DNA of 64,000 nt from CAYMJM01 sp964391325 (GTDB lineage: Bacteria > Patescibacteriota > Dojkabacteria > B142 > JAFGMG01). The DNA lies in NCBI GenBank assembly GCA_964391325.1, contig CAYMJM010000001.1, positions 23,006 to 87,005 on the forward strand, given 5' to 3'. This document shows positions 15,009-25,267 of this stretch, one piece after another. A model generated the notes under the pieces. That model was not told the DNA's origin, made no database searches, and saw only the letters and a list, made by a program, of their open reading frames with translations. Positions within the stretch are counted from its first letter, which is position 1; each line of letters starts with the position of its first letter. The translations under genes were made by a program, and so were the position numbers.

Positions 15009-17171
15009 TTATAAGATACACAGACTGAAGTTGCACGTAAGGCACTTTATACATCCCTCTGCACTTATTAAACGAGATTTTTTGCAATTCGGACATGAAT
15101 CTCCTGGTTTCAATTCTCTCATGCTTTTTTGTTTTTGATCGCCAAATTCTATTACTTGGTCTTTTTTACTTTGATCTCTATATATTGTAATTCCTTTGCA
15201 GCCACTTTCCCAAGCCATCATGTAAGCCTTCTCTACATCATCCGCGATAGCAGATCCTGGCATGTTTATTGTTTTTGTGATGGCATTGTCTATATGTCTT
15301 TGCCATGCTGCCTGCATTCTAATATGGTCCTTCCATTCAATTTCATGTGCTGTTAAAAAGAGTTTTTTGATACGTTTTGGAATCTCAGATATATTCTGTA
15401 TACTTCCATGATGCTCAAAAATTTGTTCAAATAGATTCTCAATTTCTATTCCCTCCTGTTTTAGCTTATGCTCTAATAACTCATTAACATTCTTAATCCT
15501 AACTCCTCCTAAAATATTCTGATAATATGCCAAAGCAAAAAATGGCTCAATACTATAGGATGTTCCAAAAATAACTGCATTGCCGCTGCTCGGTGGAAGT
15601 GTGTTGACGGTCACATTTCTGGGTTGTCTTCTTTTGTTTGCCCATATTGAGTACTCGACATACGGAAAAGGCCCTTTTTCTTCCCCTAAGTTAAATGATT
15701 CATCATGACAAGCATCTGAAATTACTTTAGACACTTTCTCTGCTAGCTTAAATGCTTTTTGATCATCGTAGGGTATTTCTAGATGAACTAATAAATCGGC
15801 CCAACCCACAACGCCTATTCCTAGCCTCCTAAAGCTTTTAATATTTTTAGTTTGCTCTGCGATTGGAAACCATGACATTTCGATTACATCATCCATAAAT
15901 CGGGTTGATATCCGTGATACTTCTTCTAATCTTTTAAAATCTAACTCGGCTTTTCCGTTGTTATCTCGAATAAATGCTGTCAGATTAATGTACCCTAAAT
16001 TACATGATTCATAAGGATATTGAGGTATTTCTCCACACACGTTTGTAGCCTGTATTGGTCCAAAATGCTTGAGTACGGGATTGCCTTTATTGATATTGTC
16101 TAGAAAGATTACTCCAGGGTCACCAGTTTTGTGTGCGTATGTTACAGCTAACTCCCATATAGCTCTCGCTTTGATATTGTTTGTAACTTGTCCTGTGCGA
16201 GGATTGATCAGCTTCCACTGTTTGTCTTTCTTGACTGCATCCATGAATCCTTCTGTGATTCCGATGGATATATTCGTTTTTGGAAGGATTCCATCTGTTT
16301 CTTTTGCAGTAATAAATTCCAGAATGTCAGGGTGGTCTACATTCAGTATTGCCATGTTACCGCTTTCATACCTGCCCTGTTGTCTAAAAATGCTTGTCGG
16401 TAAGTCAAACATTTTCATGATCTCTACAGGTCCGGCAGCAAGTCCTGGTTCATCCGCAACAAGATCTCCTTTTGGTCTTATTTTAGAGAAATTATACCCG
16501 CAGCCTCCTCCATGCTTTTTTGTCACACTGGATTCATACAAACTCTTAAAGATTGTTTCAATGCTGTCTTTTATGTCAAAGACAAAGCAGTTTGCCAGCT
16601 GGGGGTTTTTTGTTCCAGCATTTGACAGCACCCTAGTCCCGGGCAGAAACTCCCATTTCGTCATAATATTCAGAAATTCTTTTTCCCATTTTTTCCTCTT
16701 TGCTTTGTTTGATTCAGCTGTAGCTACAAAGCGTGCAACCCTTTCCAACATTTGTAAGGGAGTCTCTTTTGTTCTGCCTTGTTTATCTTTTTTTAGATAG
16801 CGTTCTTTAAGGATAAACAAAGAGTTATAGTTTAGGTGTCCTATATCATCCTGTACACCAAGTTCTTGGATTTGTACATATTGTTGCCTTTTCTTTTCAC
16901 GCGCGAGAATGAACTCTTTCACTGTCTGGTAGTGGCCCCTTTTAACTAGTACCCTTTCAACCGCGGAACCAATATCTGAAGTTTTGATGGGCTTATCTGA
17001 TGGGTAGATTTCTGTTATATACTCCAATACTTCCTGGGCTACTGCAGTTGCTAGTTTCTTATCTCGTCCTCCTACATTTTTTGCAGCAGTCCAAATTGAT
17101 TTCGTAATCTTTTCTGCTTGGAAAATTTCTTGGGCACCATTTCGTTTCACCACTTGTTTAGGAAGCTTCAT
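15009..17171 (-). CDS. nrdJ: Class II (adenosylcobalamin-dependent) ribonucleotide reductase with ATP cone
   Basis: Reduces ribonucleotides to deoxyribonucleotides using a B12 radical. An N-terminal ATP cone (about residues 1-95, VVKRNGAQEIFQAEKI) suggests allosteric activity control. The barrel has the three essential cysteines: LANCFVF, NVCGE with the Asn-Cys-Glu signature, and ESCNLG. The C-terminal tail is a cysteine-rich zinc-ribbon (CPNCKK...CIKCLTC) that can relay electrons. No radical-generating small subunit is present, which fits class II. It is the only RNR in the window with an ATP cone and has its own promoter. Confidence 0.92.
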   Translation of the reverse strand: MKLPKQVVKRNGAQEIFQAEKITKSIWTAAKNVGGRDKKLATAVAQEVLEYITEIYPSDKPIKTSDIGSAVERVLVKRGHYQTVKEFILAREKKRQQYVQIQELGVQDDIGHLNYNSLFILKERYLKKDKQGRTKETPLQMLERVARFVATAESNKAKRKKWEKEFLNIMTKWEFLPGTRVLSNAGTKNPQLANCFVFDIKDSIETIFKSLYESSVTKKHGGGCGYNFSKIRPKGDLVADEPGLAAGPVEIMKMFDLPTSIFRQQGRYESGNMAILNVDHPDILEFITAKETDGILPKTNISIGITEGFMDAVKKDKQWKLINPRTGQVTNNIKARAIWELAVTYAHKTGDPGVIFLDNINKGNPVLKHFGPIQATNVCGEIPQYPYESCNLGYINLTAFIRDNNGKAELDFKRLEEVSRISTRFMDDVIEMSWFPIAEQTKNIKSFRRLGIGVVGWADLLVHLEIPYDDQKAFKLAEKVSKVISDACHDESFNLGEEKGPFPYVEYSIWANKRRQPRNVTVNTLPPSSGNAVIFGTSYSIEPFFALAYYQNILGGVRIKNVNELLEHKLKQEGIEIENLFEQIFEHHGSIQNISEIPKRIKKLFLTAHEIEWKDHIRMQAAWQRHIDNAITKTINMPGSAIADDVEKAYMMAWESGCKGITIYRDQSKKDQVIEFGDQKQKSMRELKPGDSCPNCKKSRLISAEGCIKCLTCNFSLCIL

Positions 17172-17223
17172 AATAAGGATAAATTACAACTATAAAATAA
17201 TGGACTTCTTTTGCAGTTTTTAC

Positions 17224-17252
17224 ATAATAGCAGTAAAGTTTTAAGTTGACAA
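17224..17252 (-). promoter_or_regulatory. Promoter of the ATP-cone RNR gene
   Basis: On the minus strand TTGTCA (17247-17252), a 17-base spacer and TATTAT (17224-17229) lie about 53 bases before the start codon. I see no NrdR box here. Confidence 0.65.
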
Positions 17253-17299
17253 AACTTCTTTGTAAAGGCTGCAGTGAGAATAAATTTGGATAGTTAAGC

Positions 17300-20227
17300 C
17301 TATAAAAATTCCTTAAGGTCAACAGGTTCGTCAAAATGTAGGCTGGATATATGCAGGTACGCCTGCCTTACTAATTCCCTAATACGTTCTGTGTCTATCT
17401 TGTCTGCAGTAAATATTTCGGATTTTATATTGCCTCTTGAATCTGGTTTAATAAAAGCAATCTCAAATTCGACAGGAATAAAATCAAACCTATCATCTAG
17501 TTCTATAAGCATTTTATAAAATTGTAATTGTCTAAGCAGTTTTCCATCTGATGATTTAGTTTTACCTAGAATTTCATTCCTCGATCTCGGACGGCTGGTC
17601 TTATAGTCTGTAATTTTTACATAGCGCTTTGACTTGTCTATCCATTCTAATTTGTCTATTTTTCCCGTTAGGGAAATGCTGTCAAGTGCAATATTTCGAT
17701 TTTTAAAATTAAATTCAACTTCCGCACAGGGTTTTGATATAGTCTTTAATATCTCAAAATATTTACTGAAAAGGTTTTCTGCCTCTGTCTTTATTGTAGT
17801 AGCCTCTGATTCAATAAGGTATTCTCTTTTTAATATCAGATCAACAAGGCCTAAATAGTAAGAAAGTTCTTTTGTTTTTTTCTGGACAAAATCACGGTTA
17901 AACCTTTCGAGGAGAGCATGAATAACTGTCCCTAGGATTAGTTCTTTGGATTTTACCTTAGGTAATTTTATTATATATTCATATAAAAAGTTTCTAGGGG
18001 AGTCAATGTAGCAATTTAAAGATGTTAAACTTAATTTAAACTCGGCTAATTGTGACTTCAGGTACTCCTTTTCTAGCATAGTTAAGTCAAGTGGGGGTAC
18101 CTGCTCAAGAATTATTGTATTGACAGAGTCGTTTGATGGTATAGTTTCTGTTTGTAACGCTTTTTGAGAAATCTCACTAATGAACTGAGAGCGGACCAGT
18201 GACCTTTCTTTTCCCTCTTCTATGCTTTTTTGGGGGTATGTTAATATGACTGATTTTTTCGCTCTTGTCAGACCGACATATAGTAGTCGTCTTTCCTCTT
18301 CATTGGGATCCATCTTGTTTATATTTATAGTATCGACAACACCGCCAGGAAGTGGTATTTTATCCATCACCTTTCTATTCCCCCATACCCTATCATTCAA
18401 TTTGATAATGAACACATATTCAAACTCAAGTCCTTTAGCTCTATGCACAGTCATAAAATTGACTCCTCCGATGTTGTCAGTGTAATCCATGGCTATTGAT
18501 AACCGGTTTTCTTGAAGAGCTTTCAAATCATTTAACAGATTTGGCAGTGTGTAAGTCCATGAGTTCATACTTATGTTTCGGGAAAACTGAAATAATGAGA
18601 TAAGAGCATTGAGTGCGTCTATATCATGCTTGTTTTTTAGGTAGTCCAGTAGACCAGATTCATAGAGAATTTTTTCAAGAAGTCTGACTAAATGCATGTT
18701 ATAAGCGTCATTATTCCAATTTATTATGTTATTTTTCAAGTTTATAATATCGTTCTCTTTTCTCTCCTGTAACAGATCCCAGAGATTTTTATTTTGAGAA
18801 TAAGCTTCTCTTGCAAGTTTAAAAAGGAGAAGTCTATCTATCTGGAAAAAATCATAATTGAGTATTTCAAAAAGTAGTTGGTCATCTTCGTAAGATGCTA
18901 TCGTTTTTAAAAGGTTAATAAATTTCTTTACATATTCATTCTCAAGTATGTCTACCCTATCTTGGATGTTAATAGCCACTTTGGATTTAAGAAATACTTG
19001 TTTGATATTTGCTGTGTCTTTATGGTTTCTATAAAGAACAGCTATCTCGGAAGGATTGACTCCGTTTTTGATTAACGTTTTCACTTCTTCCAGAACATAT
19101 AATTCTTCTTGATCAGCAGTTTCAAACTCTTTGACCTCTATGAAACTTTTGGCTTTATTTGTAGATTTTAAGTTTTTATTTAATGAGCTTATCTGGTTTT
19201 CAAGAGAAGTTTTATTGTACTTAATTAGTGACCTCGCACCATCCAGTACTTTTTGAGGACATCGATATGTCTGATTTAGTGTAATAATTTTAGTCTCTGG
19301 ATACTGTTTGATGAATTCAAACATATTTTCAACATTTGCACCCTGAAATCTATATATTGACTGGTCGTCATCTCCTACAACAAATATGTTAGGACTACGA
19401 TCAAAGCTTCCCAGTAGTTTCAGTATACGGCTTTGTGCTCCATTGGTGTCCTGAAATTCATCTACTAAAATATACAGGTATTGCTCTTGGAAATTGGCCA
19501 AAAGCTCTTCGTCCTTTTCAAATCTCTCTGTGACAAATAAAATCATATCATCGTAGTCATACAGTTCGTTTTCTTCCATGTACTCCTGATAATGTCTGTA
19601 TATTTTGAGAAGTTCTGTGTTTTTATTAACTATTTTTTCTTGCTTTAGCCATTTCCCGTAAGGTTTATTTGTTCGTGGATTGAGTTTTTCCATAGAATCT
19701 AATTCGTCTTGCTCAGCTTTTATCATGTCTTCTAGTTCATCCGCAGTAATCGCTTCTCTTTTCAGATCTGAAATGGATTTAATAATGTCATTTTTGTAAA
19801 GATGTGGATTTGAAAATGTAGTTAAGTGCTCAAGCTCGAGCTCATCAATGAATTGCTCAATTAACCTTATCTTTTCTAGATCTGTAATCTGACGTGAATT
19901 TCCGGAGAAGCCAAATTTATCTGGATATCTTTGAATTACCTCATTACAGAAAGCATGGAAAGTCATTAACTTTACTTTGTATGCATCACTACCGATAAAT
20001 TCTCTGAGCTTATTGCGCATGTTTGAAGCAGCATTATCAGTAAAGGTTAAGGCAAGAATGTTTGAAGGATGAGCGTCTGTTTCTTTCAGTATGTTGGCTA
20101 TTCTTGCAGTTAAAGTGTAAGTCTTACCACTACCTGGTCCTGCTACTAGTATAACCGGGCCTTCTATCGTTTTTACTGCTTCCAGCTGTTTGGGATTTAG
20201 GGATTTGAGAACTTCATGAAAATTCAT
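17300..20227 (-). CDS. UvrD/PcrA-type helicase with C-terminal PD-(D/E)XK nuclease domain
   Basis: A superfamily 1 DNA helicase of 975 residues. Walker A is AGPGSGKTYTL, Walker B is LVDEFQDTN, then GDDDQSIYRFQGA, TLNQTYRCP, VNFMTVHRAKGLEF and LYVGLTRAK. The last 200 residues contain a RecB/AddB-type nuclease: GTVIHALLERFN, GKIDKLEW, ITDYKTS and RQLQFY supply the acidic and Lys residues. The ATG at 20227 starts MNFHEVLKSLNPKQ, the usual helicase N-terminus; the longer frame would overlap mraY. It probably acts in DNA end processing or recombination repair. No AddB or RecC partner is nearby. Confidence 0.88.
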   Translation of the reverse strand: MNFHEVLKSLNPKQLEAVKTIEGPVILVAGPGSGKTYTLTARIANILKETDAHPSNILALTFTDNAASNMRNKLREFIGSDAYKVKLMTFHAFCNEVIQRYPDKFGFSGNSRQITDLEKIRLIEQFIDELELEHLTTFSNPHLYKNDIIKSISDLKREAITADELEDMIKAEQDELDSMEKLNPRTNKPYGKWLKQEKIVNKNTELLKIYRHYQEYMEENELYDYDDMILFVTERFEKDEELLANFQEQYLYILVDEFQDTNGAQSRILKLLGSFDRSPNIFVVGDDDQSIYRFQGANVENMFEFIKQYPETKIITLNQTYRCPQKVLDGARSLIKYNKTSLENQISSLNKNLKSTNKAKSFIEVKEFETADQEELYVLEEVKTLIKNGVNPSEIAVLYRNHKDTANIKQVFLKSKVAINIQDRVDILENEYVKKFINLLKTIASYEDDQLLFEILNYDFFQIDRLLLFKLAREAYSQNKNLWDLLQERKENDIINLKNNIINWNNDAYNMHLVRLLEKILYESGLLDYLKNKHDIDALNALISLFQFSRNISMNSWTYTLPNLLNDLKALQENRLSIAMDYTDNIGGVNFMTVHRAKGLEFEYVFIIKLNDRVWGNRKVMDKIPLPGGVVDTININKMDPNEEERRLLYVGLTRAKKSVILTYPQKSIEEGKERSLVRSQFISEISQKALQTETIPSNDSVNTIILEQVPPLDLTMLEKEYLKSQLAEFKLSLTSLNCYIDSPRNFLYEYIIKLPKVKSKELILGTVIHALLERFNRDFVQKKTKELSYYLGLVDLILKREYLIESEATTIKTEAENLFSKYFEILKTISKPCAEVEFNFKNRNIALDSISLTGKIDKLEWIDKSKRYVKITDYKTSRPRSRNEILGKTKSSDGKLLRQLQFYKMLIELDDRFDFIPVEFEIAFIKPDSRGNIKSEIFTADKIDTERIRELVRQAYLHISSLHFDEPVDLKEFL

Positions 20228-20264
20228 AATATGATTATACCAGCAAATATACAGGCTGTGTTCA

Positions 20265-21410
20265 TTAGGCAATAAAATATAGCCATAATCCAACCAAAGC
20301 ACAGACTATGCCAGCAAGCCAGAATCTCATAGTTACCTTTTCTTCATTCCACCCTGCTACTTCAAAGTGATGGTGGAGGGGGGCCATTTTGAAGACTCTC
20401 CTTCCGATAGTTCTTCGGGCTACTCCCTGTATTAACGAACTACCTACCTCAGCTACAAAGGGAAATCCAATTACAGGCAATAGCATAGGAACTCGAAGTT
20501 CTAATGCAATAGTAGCTAAAAGCGCTCCTAGCGAAAGCGATCCGACGTCTCCCATTTGAAACCTGGCAGGAGGTATGTTGAAGTATAGGTACGACATTAA
20601 AGAAGCCATTACAGAGATGGTCAATAAGGTCATTGGCATCATCTCTGTCGGTGCATCACTTAGGTAAGGTTGTAATATTTCTTGGTTAAAAGATATGGCA
20701 AAGAGAGCTCCAAATGCTGGGAGCAATAACCCTGCTGCTAAAGCATCCATTCCGTCTGAAAGATTGACAGCATTAGTCATAGCGACTACCACAAATACAA
20801 CAAAGGGGATCATTAAGAAACCAATATCTATTGTTCCTAAACCAAAAAATGAGAGCTCTCCTGGATTGGTCCAGCCAGATTCAAAAAATAGCCACCAGGC
20901 CACAAGTAACCCAGCTAATGATTGTACAATGACTTTTTCATGCGCTTGGATACCTTTGCCCGGGTTAGAACCTAAGAGGTAGAAGAATCTTTTATAGGTC
21001 AACCACGGTAGTAAAAGGATATATTTAATTCTCTGTACTTTACTTTTGTGAACTTTAATTAGTGTAACTACTCTATCGAGGTGCATTACTTTACGCTCTT
21101 TTCCGTAAATATTTAGAATGTCATCAAAAGCTCCGAGCAATGCTGAGACAAAGAATACCAACAAGGGAATCTTGGTAACATCATTCCAGTTTGCAATAAC
21201 GTTCGTGAATAAAACGCTTACTACTATGATTAACCCACCCATTATAGGGGTACCTACCTTTAATTTTCTTTTCTCAATAAGCGTAGAAAAGTCAATATCT
21301 ATTTTCCTAGTAATCCCAAACTCATAAAGCAGTCGTATGATTGGGAATGCTATAAGAAAACTAAAAAAAAGATTGAGTATGGCAAATGTGGTAATTGTCT
21401 CGAAATTCAT
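20265..21410 (-). CDS. mraY: Phospho-N-acetylmuramoyl-pentapeptide transferase
   Basis: Makes lipid I at the membrane by moving phospho-MurNAc-pentapeptide to undecaprenyl phosphate. The 381 residues form about ten helices. Signature stretches are NAVNLSDGMDALAAG, IPPARFQMGDVGSL and the triple-His MAPLHHHFEVAGWNE, which together define MraY and separate it from WecA. It lies 37 bases before the helicase start on the same strand, apart from the ftsW-murG operon. Confidence 0.94.
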   Translation of the reverse strand: MNFETITTFAILNLFFSFLIAFPIIRLLYEFGITRKIDIDFSTLIEKRKLKVGTPIMGGLIIVVSVLFTNVIANWNDVTKIPLLVFFVSALLGAFDDILNIYGKERKVMHLDRVVTLIKVHKSKVQRIKYILLLPWLTYKRFFYLLGSNPGKGIQAHEKVIVQSLAGLLVAWWLFFESGWTNPGELSFFGLGTIDIGFLMIPFVVFVVVAMTNAVNLSDGMDALAAGLLLPAFGALFAISFNQEILQPYLSDAPTEMMPMTLLTISVMASLMSYLYFNIPPARFQMGDVGSLSLGALLATIALELRVPMLLPVIGFPFVAEVGSSLIQGVARRTIGRRVFKMAPLHHHFEVAGWNEEKVTMRFWLAGIVCALVGLWLYFIA

Positions 21411-21576
21411 ATGAATTGTCTAATAAATCACTAGGTATTATTATGCTAATCTTTATCATTTTTGTCCAGAGCCTCATTGTTGGTTATTATAATGCATGCT
21501 ATACTCAACGATGAGAAGGTTATTTAAAATATAAGGTATTAATAACGCAGAGGATATAAAATTATTTCATAACAAA

Positions 21577-21792
21577 ATGGCTCAAAGATTGCTAAAAAAG
21601 TTAATAGCTCCTATGCAGCAAGTACTGCTACAAAGAGGTCTGTGCCCTGCCTGTACAAGGAGACTCGATGATATAAAACATAGAGATCCACGACCAAATA
21701 ACACTGTGAGAGTTCAGTGTGAATGTGGTCGTATCTATATACTAGACGTAACAACTGATACATATAGAAGAGCTATGCTGTCAGAAGTCTGA
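21577..21792 (+). CDS. Small zinc-ribbon protein
   Basis: The family is not recognised. The 71 residues contain CPAC and, 27 residues on, CEC: a CxxC/CxC zinc-ribbon arrangement after a basic helical N-terminus. It lies 11 bases before uvrC and is probably co-transcribed. A nucleic-acid or protein-binding role is possible. Confidence 0.6.
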   Translation: MAQRLLKKLIAPMQQVLLQRGLCPACTRRLDDIKHRDPRPNNTVRVQCECGRIYILDVTTDTYRRAMLSEV

Positions 21793-21803
21793 TACAATAG
21801 TAT

Positions 21804-23345
21804 ATGAAACTAAGCAAAGAGTACTTACAATCGCTACCATCATCCCCAGGCTGCTATATCTACAAAGATAAGTACGGGAAAGTGCTATATGTTGGCAAGG
21901 CTGTAAATATCAGAGCCAGAGTTGGCTCCTATTTCTCTTCTGATAGAAGCCTACCTTCAAAAATCCAACTAATGCTCAAGCAAGCGGTGAAGATTGAAAT
22001 TATTACAGTGGATTCTGAGGTCGAAGCTTTGATACTTGAAACAAATTTGATAAAAAAATACCGCCCTAAATACAATAGGTTGATGAAGGATGATAAAAAC
22101 TATGTATGGGTTATGTTTGATAATACAAGAGCATTCGCGAAGCCCGAAATCGTCAGGGAAAAACGTGTTCCTAAAGCAACCTACTTTGGTCCTTATCCGC
22201 AAAAATTCCCCGCAGCAAAAGTTCTACGGAGACTTCGGAGGTTATTTCCTTACTGCAACACTTCATTTAAAACAACTGTGATACAAAGAGGTACTAAAAA
22301 ACAATATATTGGAAGAGAGGCTAGACCTTGTTTAGACTACCATCTCGGTTTATGCAGCGGGGTTTGTGCTGGACTGGCTTCGCAGACAGAGCATAGAAGA
22401 AATATAAACAATATCAAAAGATTTTTCAGAGGGGAAAAAATGTCAATTTATCAGAATTTGGAAAAAAGGATGAAAAAATTAGCAGCGCAGAAAAACTTTG
22501 AAGAGGCTGGAAAAATTCGAGATCAGCTCAGCGATCTTGAATATGTAACACAGCGAATCAGGATTGATAATACAACAGATGATGATAATTTCTTGAAAAA
22601 GAAATTAAGTACTAATCATCAAGCAATAGAACAGCTAGGACAGAAGCTTAAAATTGATTTATTTCAAGAAAAGATCAAAACAAAAGATTTAAATACTATT
22701 AGAATTGAATGTTATGATATTTCTAATATTCAGGGTTCAAATGCGACTGGATCAATGGTAGTATTTGTAGGTGGAAGACCTGCAAAAGATCATTATAGGA
22801 AATTCAAAATACGATTGAAAACAACACCAGATGACTTTGCCATGATGCAGGAAGTATTAACTAGAAGGTTTGGTCGTAAACCATCACAAGACCTTAGTTT
22901 TAGAGAAATCCCCGATTTAATCATAATTGACGGTGGAAAGGGGCAGTTAAGCAGTGCATATGAGATATTAGGAGGTCTAAGTATTATTAAAAGTGTTTCT
23001 ATTGTTGGCTTGGCAAAGAAGCAAGAAGAAATATTTAAAATTGCCGAAGGAGAGTTCAAAAGAATTGTGTTACCCCGTAGGTCCAATGCTCTTTATCTGG
23101 TTCAGAGAATTAGAGATGAAGCGCATAGGTTTGCAATAGGTTATCATAGACTACTAAGATCAAAATCAAGCACAAAATCAAGGTTAGATGATGTACCTGG
23201 TATTGGAAATGTTACAAAAAAACGTCTACTGCTTGCATTTGGGAGCTTAGAGGGAATTAAAAAGGCGTCTGAGAAAGATCTCGCTACTGTTGTTCGCAAC
23301 AGACGCACAGTGAATGCAATTTTAAAATTGAGAAGCGAATTATAG
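21804..23345 (+). CDS. uvrC: UvrABC excinuclease subunit C
   Basis: Makes both incisions in nucleotide excision repair. The domains are in normal order: GIY-YIG nuclease (about residues 10-90, GCYIYKDKYGKVLYVGKA), a Cys-containing region, the UVR helix pair (about 205-245) that binds UvrB, the RNase H-like nuclease (IECYDISNIQGS, with GGRPAKDHYRKFKI), and a C-terminal helix-hairpin-helix (DVPGIGNVTKKRLL). At 513 residues it is shorter than the usual 590-620 but lacks no domain. It converges with the Fic-fold gene, with 5 bases between the stops. Confidence 0.95.
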   Translation: MKLSKEYLQSLPSSPGCYIYKDKYGKVLYVGKAVNIRARVGSYFSSDRSLPSKIQLMLKQAVKIEIITVDSEVEALILETNLIKKYRPKYNRLMKDDKNYVWVMFDNTRAFAKPEIVREKRVPKATYFGPYPQKFPAAKVLRRLRRLFPYCNTSFKTTVIQRGTKKQYIGREARPCLDYHLGLCSGVCAGLASQTEHRRNINNIKRFFRGEKMSIYQNLEKRMKKLAAQKNFEEAGKIRDQLSDLEYVTQRIRIDNTTDDDNFLKKKLSTNHQAIEQLGQKLKIDLFQEKIKTKDLNTIRIECYDISNIQGSNATGSMVVFVGGRPAKDHYRKFKIRLKTTPDDFAMMQEVLTRRFGRKPSQDLSFREIPDLIIIDGGKGQLSSAYEILGGLSIIKSVSIVGLAKKQEEIFKIAEGEFKRIVLPRRSNALYLVQRIRDEAHRFAIGYHRLLRSKSSTKSRLDDVPGIGNVTKKRLLLAFGSLEGIKKASEKDLATVVRNRRTVNAILKLRSEL

Positions 23346-23350
23346 CCTAC

Positions 23351-24412
23351 TTATCTATGATATAACATGTACTTTGTCCCTCTTCCCTGCCCTTCTATTT
23401 TTAAAAGTTTTTTTTCCACTAATTCTGTTAGGTCTCTATACGCAGTCATTGTACTTACATCCATCATATGAACGTAATCCTCTCTTTTAACTGTTGGAAT
23501 GGTTTGCAGGTACCTTAGTATTTTTAACTGTCTTTTATTTAGATCTAGAAAGGGTTGTTTAGAACCTTTTTCTTCGTCACGAACCGATTTTCGCATCTCT
23601 TCTTTTGTTTCTCTCATATCAGAGGCAAGATTTTTAGTAAGCCTCTCTAGCCAGATGGTGATGTTCTTCCCTTCTGTTTTTCCCGTATTATTTTTAATTT
23701 GATTCCAGGCATCTAAATACTCATCTTCATATACGTCAAAATTTCGGGAAGTTGGGAGGTAAGATTTCGCGACATATCCATTTTTATACAGTAAATAATC
23801 GGCTATTGCTATTGCCGTTAGTTTATTTGCAAAAAGAAGAGGACAGATTTCGATAAACTTCTCAATGAATACACCTACTCTTAAAAGGTCATGCACTTTG
23901 GACATGCTGTTCTTGTACCAGTCAATTAAAAGTGCTATTTGCTGTTGGACCTTCATAGGCTCTATTGATTCATCTCTTAAAGTTGCCCAGTTTTCTAGGG
24001 TAAGGTCCACACCCTCTCCGCCAGTTCTAAATTTAGCCTCCCAGCTCTCTCGCCAGTCAGTCAGCAAAATTTTATTTAAGTGCAGAATAATGTTTAAATC
24101 TATATCTACATAAGTGTCTGAAATATTGGATCTGGTAAACTCTAAGACATTTCTATAGTTATTTAGAACTGTGCCTCTAATATCTTCAGTAACAACTCTT
24201 TTCCCTTCGCTGACTTTTTCTGCATCTCTTAGGGTTAAGTTTACATTTAAAATATGCGCGAAGTGAAACAAGTCTAAAGTTTTTGCTCTTTGGCTTAGTC
24301 TATTCCTGGTGCGTGTAGAAAAAACGGTATTTTCAACAGCTTGTTTGTCAATTTCAAGTTTGACTATGTTATTTAAGATATTATCTGTGATGGTATAGTT
24401 AGGCTCGTACAT
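23351..24412 (-). CDS. Fic-fold protein with degenerate active site and C-terminal winged helix
   Basis: The layout is that of Fic proteins with a DNA-binding tail: N-terminal helices, a Fic-like helical core (about residues 100-225) and a winged helix (about 290-353, RQLKILRYLQTIPTVKREDYV...TAYRDLTELVEKKLL). At about residue 190, where active Fic enzymes have HPFxDGNGR, this protein has ICPLLFANKLTAIA. The catalytic His is Cys and the GNGR loop is not conserved. AMP transfer is therefore unlikely. A DNA-binding or regulatory role is inference, and no partner antitoxin is seen. Confidence 0.65.
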   Translation of the reverse strand: MYEPNYTITDNILNNIVKLEIDKQAVENTVFSTRTRNRLSQRAKTLDLFHFAHILNVNLTLRDAEKVSEGKRVVTEDIRGTVLNNYRNVLEFTRSNISDTYVDIDLNIILHLNKILLTDWRESWEAKFRTGGEGVDLTLENWATLRDESIEPMKVQQQIALLIDWYKNSMSKVHDLLRVGVFIEKFIEICPLLFANKLTAIAIADYLLYKNGYVAKSYLPTSRNFDVYEDEYLDAWNQIKNNTGKTEGKNITIWLERLTKNLASDMRETKEEMRKSVRDEEKGSKQPFLDLNKRQLKILRYLQTIPTVKREDYVHMMDVSTMTAYRDLTELVEKKLLKIEGQGRGTKYMLYHR

Positions 24413-24456
24413 TTGTATTGTTATAATTTAAGAAGTGGACACGGTATTCAAGACCA

Positions 24457-24529
24457 AGCTGGTTGTGAGAGTCGAACTCACGACCTATCCCTTACGAAGG
24501 GAGTGCTCTACCAACTGAGCTAAACCAGC
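24457..24529 (-). tRNA. tRNA-Thr (CGT)
   Basis: A 73-nt cloverleaf on the minus strand: acceptor GCTGGTT/AACCAGC, anticodon loop TTCGTAA with CGT, T-loop AGTTCGACTC. CCA is not encoded, unlike the plus-strand tRNAs near 9-10 kb. Confidence 0.95.
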
Positions 24530-24604
24530 ATTGTAGCTAAATTCTAGTAAGTTAACTTATGATAACATAAGCATATCATTTTGTGTATCATTTTACGCAA
24601 CTTT

Positions 24605-25267
24605 TCAATGAACTGGCTGATCTGTAGTTTTTATAAGCTGTGCGTTGTAGGCATCTAGTATGTATGTTGTTACAGGCGTATTCTTTTTATCCCCTGCTGT
24701 ACTTATTTCTTCTATTTTCCAAACATAGCCGTAGTCTTCTGTTTCTCCTAAATACATGCTGTAATAATTAGCTTGAGGGTCAAGGCCATTGGCTACAGCA
24801 CTTTTATATATGACGCTCGAATTCAAAACTCTATTATAATCTTTGGGGTAACTTATATTCTCGTATCGTAAGTCGTCCTCGTTAATTTTTTCAGAGTTCT
24901 TTAATGGATCGACAATAACTTCTCCTTCTTTATATTGAACAGTAAGTATAGAATATTTAATTTTAGAGTAATAAATACAATCCCATGTGTAAAATTTTCC
25001 TTCGTCAACTCCTAGCAACCCAAATTGCGTAGAATCTGGCGCAATCCCAGTGCAGCTATATAGCCTGGCATCAGAAGACCACTGTTCTGCTTTTTTAGAA
25101 GTACTAATAACAGCTTCGTAGCTATCACGTTCATCATATTCAGGAGATGTGGCAAGGTTATTCTGGCTAGTCTTTTTACTGCTTATGTCAAGCAGTAAAA
25201 AAGCGCCTAATCCAAGTAGAATAATCAGAAAAATTCCTGTAGCTATTTTTATTAATTTAGGGTTCAT
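24605..25267 (-). CDS. Membrane-anchored extracytoplasmic protein, unknown function
   Basis: The family is not recognised. Of 220 residues, about 8-28 form one membrane helix and the rest should be outside. The outer part has two cysteines (YSCTG and WDCIYY) that could form a disulfide, and a C-terminal beta-rich stretch (TTYILDAYNAQLIKT) resembling a PepSY-like unit, which I hold only loosely. It lies 75 bases from the tRNA-Thr gene on the same strand. Confidence 0.55.
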   Translation of the reverse strand: MNPKLIKIATGIFLIILLGLGAFLLLDISSKKTSQNNLATSPEYDERDSYEAVISTSKKAEQWSSDARLYSCTGIAPDSTQFGLLGVDEGKFYTWDCIYYSKIKYSILTVQYKEGEVIVDPLKNSEKINEDDLRYENISYPKDYNRVLNSSVIYKSAVANGLDPQANYYSMYLGETEDYGYVWKIEEISTAGDKKNTPVTTYILDAYNAQLIKTTDQPVH

